Assembly: GCA_025450475.1 (NCBI GenBank)
Contig: JANWHJ010000004.1
Location: forward strand, 1-10,757
DNA: 10,757 nucleotides
Direction: 5' to 3'
DNA from: Nitrososphaera sp.
GTDB taxonomy: Archaea; Thermoproteota; Nitrososphaeria; Nitrososphaerales; Nitrososphaeraceae
Below are positions 6,756 through 10,757 of this stretch, piece after piece. The notes under the pieces were generated by a model. The model had not been told where the DNA came from and searched no databases. It saw only the letters and a program-made list of their open reading frames with translations. Within the stretch, counting starts at the first letter, position 1; each line of letters starts with the position of its first letter. Made by a program: the position numbers and the translations under genes.

Positions 6756-8102
6756 TTACGACAGCTCGCCGCCTTCTTCGCGGAAGAGGTGCTCGTACGT
6801 TGTTCCCTTCCTCACTAGCCTGAACTTGCCGTCACTGTCCTTCATTACTATCGGCGGTTTTGTTTGGCAGTGGAATGGCATGTTGAACACTACAGAATAT
6901 GCGCCCACGTTATAGAACGAGATGTATCTGCCCACGTCGGACTCGCTCAGGTCTGAAACCTTTGAAAGCGGGAAGACGTCGTAAGTGTCGCAAAGTCTCC
7001 CTGCAAGGTGAGTGTTCTTTGCCGGAGCGGTGAGCGCGGTTGTCTTGTCATTGCTGTCAACTTCAGGCACCACTTCTTGAGGGTACTCCTGTTTTAGCAG
7101 CGCCGCGTCAAGCAGAATGTGGTAGCCTGCGTCGACGATCACAATCTTGTGCTCGTTGTACTCCTTTGTGTTCACTATCCTTGAAACTAGTATGGACGAC
7201 TCTGCGACGAGGAAGCGGCCGCTCTCGATCATCAGAGTGTAGGTGCCGTGCGTCTCTGCAAGCTGATTGAGTTTGCCAATGTGGTTCTCGGCCATCTGGG
7301 TAGGGGTCGGCACGGGGTCGTTGTAGAACACTGGCGTGCCTCCGCCGATGTCAAACGTGTTGACCTGAAATGCCGGGTTTTCCTTCTTCATCTTTGTCAT
7401 GAACGCATCCATCTTGTCCAGCGCGTGAGTGTAGCATGAAAAGTCGGTGATCTGCGACCCAAGGTGGAAGTGAAAGCCCTCAAATTTCAAGAGATCACCT
7501 GACAGAAGGTGCTTGACCATCTTTGCCGCGCTGTCTATGGTGCCACCATTGAAGGGGACACCGAACTTGCCGTTCCTATATGACGCGCGAACCTCGGCCT
7601 TGACTCCGACTTCTGGGTTCACGCGTATCATTGTCAATGGCTTTGTTCCTGTTTTGCCAGCAGCTTTTTCCAGGTTTGCCATACCGTTGAAAGAACTTAC
7701 TACAACCCTCTTGACGCCGCTTTGGAGCACTTCGAGGTACTCTTCCGGTTCCTCAGTCACGCTCGTGTAAATGACATTTTCTGGGTCTGCCTTGCACTGC
7801 TTGATGAAATGAAGCTCACCAAGCGATGTCAGGTCGAACGTAACGCCGTCTTTCATGAAGGTCTTGATAACCGCCGGCGTAAAGTTGGCCTTGATCGAGT
7901 ATGCTATCTTGACCGGGCCCTTGAACTTTGCATAAGCGCCGTGCAGCTCATGTGCCTTTGAATGAAGCGTGTCTTCATCCACCACATAAAGTGGCGTGCC
8001 GTATTGTGCAACTAGTTTGCTGATGTCAATGGGTTTGACAAACCGATTAAGAGCGGCAGCAGTTGGCTTCTCTACGAGTTGAACCTGTGAATTTTCAACC
8101 AA
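6756..8102 (-). CDS. Fold-III PLP amino-acid decarboxylase (LysA/ODC superfamily), substrate uncertain
   Basis: This 448-residue protein has the alanine-racemase-like barrel plus beta-domain layout of diaminopimelate, ornithine and arginine decarboxylases. PLP is bound by K71 in AYSIKAN; HFHLGSQI (211-218) holds the ring-stacking His, and DIGGGTP (251-257) and IESGRFLV (292-299, usually EPGR) bind the phosphate. The beta-domain carries C371 in LCDTYDVF and Y402 in VGAYSVVF. Automatic annotation would say LysA. However, the DAG-x-x-x-L-x-RPAL block of LysA, whose Arg holds the distal carboxylate of diaminopimelate, reads DAGYHILLDAAL, with D332 in place of that Arg, and the usual CES is CDT. 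Both changes match ornithine-type enzymes. The TTG start at 8102 is the only one before an in-frame stop upstream (8109-8111). A basic amino acid is a plausible substrate. Confidence 0.88.
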   Translation of the reverse strand: MVENSQVQLVEKPTAAALNRFVKPIDISKLVAQYGTPLYVVDEDTLHSKAHELHGAYAKFKGPVKIAYSIKANFTPAVIKTFMKDGVTFDLTSLGELHFIKQCKADPENVIYTSVTEEPEEYLEVLQSGVKRVVVSSFNGMANLEKAAGKTGTKPLTMIRVNPEVGVKAEVRASYRNGKFGVPFNGGTIDSAAKMVKHLLSGDLLKFEGFHFHLGSQITDFSCYTHALDKMDAFMTKMKKENPAFQVNTFDIGGGTPVFYNDPVPTPTQMAENHIGKLNQLAETHGTYTLMIESGRFLVAESSILVSRIVNTKEYNEHKIVIVDAGYHILLDAALLKQEYPQEVVPEVDSNDKTTALTAPAKNTHLAGRLCDTYDVFPLSKVSDLSESDVGRYISFYNVGAYSVVFNMPFHCQTKPPIVMKDSDGKFRLVRKGTTYEHLFREEGGELS

Positions 8103-8120
8103 TTTCTTTTAAGTAGCTGT

Positions 8121-8130
8121 ATCATAAAAC
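8121..8130 (-). promoter_or_regulatory. Possible TATA-like box of the decarboxylase gene
   Basis: On the minus strand TTTTATGATA sits about 19-28 bases before the TTG start at 8102. This is the spacing expected for a leaderless archaeal transcript. A second AT-rich stretch, TTTTTAAG, lies slightly further upstream. The match is moderate and no ribosome binding site is visible before the TTG. Confidence 0.35.
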
Positions 8131-8166
8131 CAATTGCTTAAAAACATTTGCCCTGCAGCCATACGA

Positions 8167-8185
8167 CTAACTGCCCGGTAGTTAG
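8167..8185 (-). terminator. Inverted repeat after cdc48, possible terminator
   Basis: The arms CTAACT and AGTTAG are perfect 6-base inverted repeats around a 7-base centre, 17 bases past the cdc48 stop. On the minus strand a T5 run follows about 22 bases later (8144-8140). It could end the cdc48 message, stabilise its 3' end, or act as an operator for the decarboxylase gene; sequence alone cannot decide. Confidence 0.35.
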
Positions 8186-8201
8186 GACAAGATGAAGAGG
8201 C

Positions 8202-10367
8202 CTAGCGGTAGTACGGAACCGCTTTTTCTGTCGGCTTGCCTTCCCTTTGAGTCTTGATCTTCCTTACGGCTTCTTCAAAGTGGCGCAACATCACATGTGC
8301 TTCAGACGCGTGCTTTGCAGCCTCTTCCGGCGTCGGGTATTTCGCAAGGTATTCGTGCAACACGAGCGACACAGCAGTGTTAGCCACTGCACCCGTGTCT
8401 GCGCCGCTAAAGCCCTCTGTGATCTCGGCTACCTTGACAAAGTCCATGTCAGGGCCCATGGGTTTACCCTTCGCATGGATTTCCAGTATTCTCTGCCTTG
8501 CAGCTTTGTCCGGCATCGGGACGAACACTATCTTGTCGAACCTGCCGGGGCGGAGCAACGCGGGGTCTATCATGTCTGCCCTATTTGTTGCTGCGATTAC
8601 CACTACTCCTGAAAGCGATTGGATGCCGTCCAGCTCTGTCAGCAATTGCGACACTACTCGCTCAGTCACCATACTGTCGCCTCCCATGCCCCTCGTCGGA
8701 GCGATCGAGTCTATTTCGTCGAAGAACACGACGCATGGCGCTGCCTGCCTGGCCCTGCGGAATATTTCCCTTATGCCGCGCTCTGATTCACCGACCCACT
8801 TACTCAGCAATTCGGGCCCTCTAACGCTGATAAAGTTGGCCTCGGACTCTGTCGCGACTGCCTTTGCCAACAATGTCTTGCCGGTGCCTGACGGCCCGTG
8901 CATCAGCAGGCCCTTTGGCATTGTATGGCCCAGCTTTGCATACAGGTCTGGATATCTCAATGGCCATTCTACTGCTTCCTGCAGCTCGCGCTTTACTTCT
9001 TCCAGTCCGCCTATCGCAGACCATGGGATGTCCGGCGACTCGAGGTACACTTCCCTCATGGCAGATGGCATGACTTCCTTGACAGCGTTTTCAAAGTCGC
9101 TCATGGTCACAATTAGCTTGTTCAACACTTCGGGCGAGAGCTTTTCGTCCTCTAGGTTAAGCTCGGGAAGCACGCGCCGGAGGCATTTCATTGCAGCCTC
9201 CTTGCAGAGATATTCAAGGTCTGCGCCTACAAAGCCGTGTGTAACTGCCGCGATCTTGTCCTGATCGACGTCAGTGTCGAGCGGCATATTGCGGGTGTGG
9301 ATCTGGAGAATCTCCAAGCGGCCGCGCTTATCTGGGACCTTGATCTCGATTTCCCTGTCAAAGCGTCCGGGCCTTCTGAGCGCGGGGTCGATTGCGTTTG
9401 GCCTGTTCGTCGCAGCAATGACGATGACTTTGCCCCTAGCTTCAAGGCCGTCCATTAGCGACAGTAGTTGTGATACTACTCTCCTTTCGACTTCGCCGGT
9501 TACTTCTTCCCTCTTGGGAGCGATAGAATCTATTTCATCTATGAATATGATTGATGGGGCTTTTTCCTTTGCCTCTTTGAATATTTCCCTGAGCCTTGCT
9601 TCCGACTCGCCGTAGAACTTGCTCATGATCTCCGGGCCTGATATACTGATGAAATGCGCGTTGCTTTCGTTTGCAACTGCCTTTGCCAGCAATGTCTTGC
9701 CTGTGCCCGGGGGGCCATAAAGCAATACACCTTTTGGCGCTTCAATTCCTAGTTTTTCGAAGATTTCTGGGTGCCTCAGCGGGAGCTCGATCATTTCGCG
9801 TACCTTTTGGATCTCTTCCTTCAGACCACCAATGTCCTCGTATGTCACCTGCGGGACTCCTCTCAGAGTCTCGCCCTTTTCTGCAATGTGGAATATTGTC
9901 TTTTGTGTGACCAAGACCGCGTCTGCAGCTGGAGTGACTCCTATTACCTGAAATGTCAGCCTGCCACCAAAGTACGGAACCATCACGTTGTCACCCTTTA
10001 TCAGCGGCACGCTTTCCAACGCGTCCGCGAGATACCGTTCATCGATTGGTGGTATCGCTTCGAGCGGAGCTACTATAACCTTTTCTGCGGGAACCGCTTT
10101 TATCTTCTTTACAATTACAGTGTCGCCAATAGCTATGCCGGCGTTGTTCCTGACAAGACCGTCAACCCTGATGATGCCCTTGCCCTCGTCAGAGGGATAA
10201 AGAGGCAAACACTTTGCAACAGTCCTACGCTTGCCTCTAATTTCAATGACGTCTCCAGTCGACGCGCCCAGCGAGTCCATCGAGTCATAGTCGATCCTAG
10301 CTACTCCCCTACCAACGTCTCTGGTATACGCCTCAAGTACCTTTAGGGAAAGGGTATTCTGGCTCAC
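8202..10367 (-). CDS. cdc48: Cdc48/VAT-type two-ring AAA ATPase
   Basis: This archaeal relative of eukaryotic p97/Cdc48 is a hexameric unfoldase that threads proteins, probably towards the 20S proteasome. It has 721 residues. A double-psi barrel N-domain (about 1-90) and a second N subdomain (about 95-165) precede ring D1, with Walker A GPPGTGKT (218-225), Walker B IIFIDE (273-278) and arginine-finger region RRPGRFDR (331-338). D2 has Walker A GPSGTGKT (491-498, Ser for the usual Pro), Walker B VVFFDE (546-551) and LRPGRFDK (605-612). Pore loops are KFYGESEA in D1, with an aromatic as in archaeal VAT, and KWVGESER in D2. The last three residues, Tyr-Tyr-Arg, fit the HbYX motif that docks ATPases on the 20S core. 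The start is GTG at 10367 with an AGGTG ribosome-binding-like block 6 bases upstream. Confidence 0.97.
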   Translation of the reverse strand: MSQNTLSLKVLEAYTRDVGRGVARIDYDSMDSLGASTGDVIEIRGKRRTVAKCLPLYPSDEGKGIIRVDGLVRNNAGIAIGDTVIVKKIKAVPAEKVIVAPLEAIPPIDERYLADALESVPLIKGDNVMVPYFGGRLTFQVIGVTPAADAVLVTQKTIFHIAEKGETLRGVPQVTYEDIGGLKEEIQKVREMIELPLRHPEIFEKLGIEAPKGVLLYGPPGTGKTLLAKAVANESNAHFISISGPEIMSKFYGESEARLREIFKEAKEKAPSIIFIDEIDSIAPKREEVTGEVERRVVSQLLSLMDGLEARGKVIVIAATNRPNAIDPALRRPGRFDREIEIKVPDKRGRLEILQIHTRNMPLDTDVDQDKIAAVTHGFVGADLEYLCKEAAMKCLRRVLPELNLEDEKLSPEVLNKLIVTMSDFENAVKEVMPSAMREVYLESPDIPWSAIGGLEEVKRELQEAVEWPLRYPDLYAKLGHTMPKGLLMHGPSGTGKTLLAKAVATESEANFISVRGPELLSKWVGESERGIREIFRRARQAAPCVVFFDEIDSIAPTRGMGGDSMVTERVVSQLLTELDGIQSLSGVVVIAATNRADMIDPALLRPGRFDKIVFVPMPDKAARQRILEIHAKGKPMGPDMDFVKVAEITEGFSGADTGAVANTAVSLVLHEYLAKYPTPEEAAKHASEAHVMLRHFEEAVRKIKTQREGKPTEKAVPYYR

Positions 10368-10390
10368 ATTAACACCTGAACATTACTGCT

Positions 10391-10398
10391 CTTTATAC
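10391..10398 (-). promoter_or_regulatory. TATA box of cdc48
   Basis: GTATAAAG on the minus strand is centred about 27 bases before the GTG at 10367, with purine- and A-rich bases directly upstream that could be the TFB-recognition element. This spacing would start the message at or just before the GTG. The AGGTG block at 10373-10377 would then be left out of the transcript, so either this box or a further AT-rich one near 10403-10412 is used. Confidence 0.45.
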
Positions 10399-10488
10399 CT
10401 TTATTATCTTTCGCCTAAATTCTACCACTACAAACGCTAAGGTTTCGCGACAAATCTCGAAAAATTCTAGTTTTCTATCCTCTAAACA

Positions 10489-10496
10489 GTTATAAC
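10489..10496 (+). promoter_or_regulatory. TATA box of csl4
   Basis: GTTATAAC-type sequence (TATAAC from 10491) lies about 28 bases before the ATG at 10521. With the usual 25-27 base distance from box to transcription start, the csl4 message would begin at or within a few bases of the ATG, i.e. be leaderless. No ribosome binding site is seen before the ATG, which agrees. Confidence 0.5.
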
Positions 10497-10520
10497 TTTC
10501 CCTCGGGCTCCAATCATTGG

Positions 10521-10757
10521 ATGAGTAAAGAAGACAGGCGGCCGGTCCTGCCAGGCGATCACATTGCGTCGATTGAGGAATTTGAAGGGGGCAAAGGCAC
10601 TTACCTTGCATTGGACGGAACGGTGCGCTCTGAGACAGTGGGTACCAAGGTTCATGATTTAAAACGAAGGGTAGTAAAAGTTGAGCCAAAGAATCCCCCG
10701 ATGCTCCCAAAGGTGGGCGATCTGATTGTGGGGTACGCCGAAATGTTGTTCAGCAGC
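10521..10757 (+). CDS. csl4: Exosome RNA-binding subunit Csl4 (5' part, cut by window end)
   Basis: The ATG at 10521 opens a frame of 79 codons that runs off the window. The N-terminal domain is typical of Csl4: VLPGDHIASIEEFEGGKGTY (residues 9-28), then a short DGTVRSETVG beta segment, a basic linker, and the beginning of the S1 RNA-binding domain at KVGDLIVGYAEM (65-76). The family continues with the rest of S1 and a zinc ribbon, both outside the window. Csl4 forms part of the RNA-binding cap on the archaeal exosome (Rrp41/Rrp42 ring), where it helps feed RNA for 3'-5' degradation or tailing. It is transcribed divergently from cdc48. In many archaea csl4 neighbours other RNA-processing genes, which may follow here. 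Confidence 0.9.
   Translation, partial: MSKEDRRPVLPGDHIASIEEFEGGKGTYLALDGTVRSETVGTKVHDLKRRVVKVEPKNPPMLPKVGDLIVGYAEMLFSS

Larger units (their letters stand above)
10368..10520. promoter_or_regulatory. Divergent promoter region between cdc48 and csl4
   Basis: This AT-richer 153-base gap holds outward-facing promoters for cdc48 and csl4. Between the two TATA-like boxes lies a small inverted repeat, TTTCG at 10443-10447 and CGAAA at 10458-10462, ten bases apart (arm starts 15 bases apart), which could be an operator shared by both genes or chance. I see no RNA gene or other ORF that looks real in it. Confidence 0.5.

Noticed and set aside
8254..9264. 336-codon open frame on the + strand inside cdc48
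   Set aside because: It is antisense to the strongly conserved AAA domains, has Ser/Thr-rich low-information content and no recognisable motif; it is a shadow of codon bias on the other strand.
10393..10710. 105-codon open frame on the - strand across the cdc48-csl4 gap
   Set aside because: It covers the csl4 promoter and N-terminal codons in antisense, and its product has no recognisable features; the csl4 reading is clearly supported.

Overview
The window looks like a piece of a thaumarchaeal (Nitrososphaera-like, ammonia-oxidising archaeon) chromosome. I infer this from roughly balanced base composition, very compact gene packing, archaeal TATA-like boxes close to start codons, frequent TTG/GTG starts, and typical archaeal genes: a two-ring Cdc48/VAT-type AAA ATPase, the exosome subunit Csl4 and a stand-alone IGP dehydratase (HisB). 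The genus is an inference; no rRNA is present.

Positions 1-6414 (+ strand) are one tightly coupled histidine-biosynthesis operon. It holds the tail of an upstream gene (possibly hisG), hisD, hisC, a HAD-family phosphatase, hisB, hisH, hisA, hisF and a small DUF5655-like protein. Most junctions overlap by 1-11 bases (TGATG or ATGA), and hisH starts directly after the hisB stop, so translation is probably coupled along the whole message. The genes cover most of the pathway: HisH/HisF form the glutamine amidotransferase/cyclase, HisA the preceding isomerase, HisB the dehydratase, HisC the aminotransferase and HisD the last two oxidations. The HAD protein sits directly after hisC and is the obvious candidate for the otherwise absent histinol-phosphate phosphatase. 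hisE and hisI are not in the window.

Positions 6408-10367 (- strand) carry three genes read in the order cdc48, a fold-III PLP amino-acid decarboxylase (LysA/ornithine-decarboxylase superfamily) and acylphosphatase. The last meets the his operon tail to tail with a 7-base overlap. The decarboxylase would normally be called diaminopimelate decarboxylase, but two substrate-recognition positions look ornithine-decarboxylase-like, so its substrate is doubtful. Cdc48 ends in Tyr-Tyr-Arg, which fits the HbYX proteasome-docking motif.

Positions 10368-10520 are a divergent promoter region. From 10521 the first 79 codons of csl4 run off the window end; this gene is open at the edge and easily missed. 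No mobile elements, CRISPR arrays, tRNA or rRNA genes were seen. The main points for follow-up are the HAD phosphatase, the decarboxylase substrate and the DUF5655-like protein at the operon end; I see no wholly new multi-gene system.
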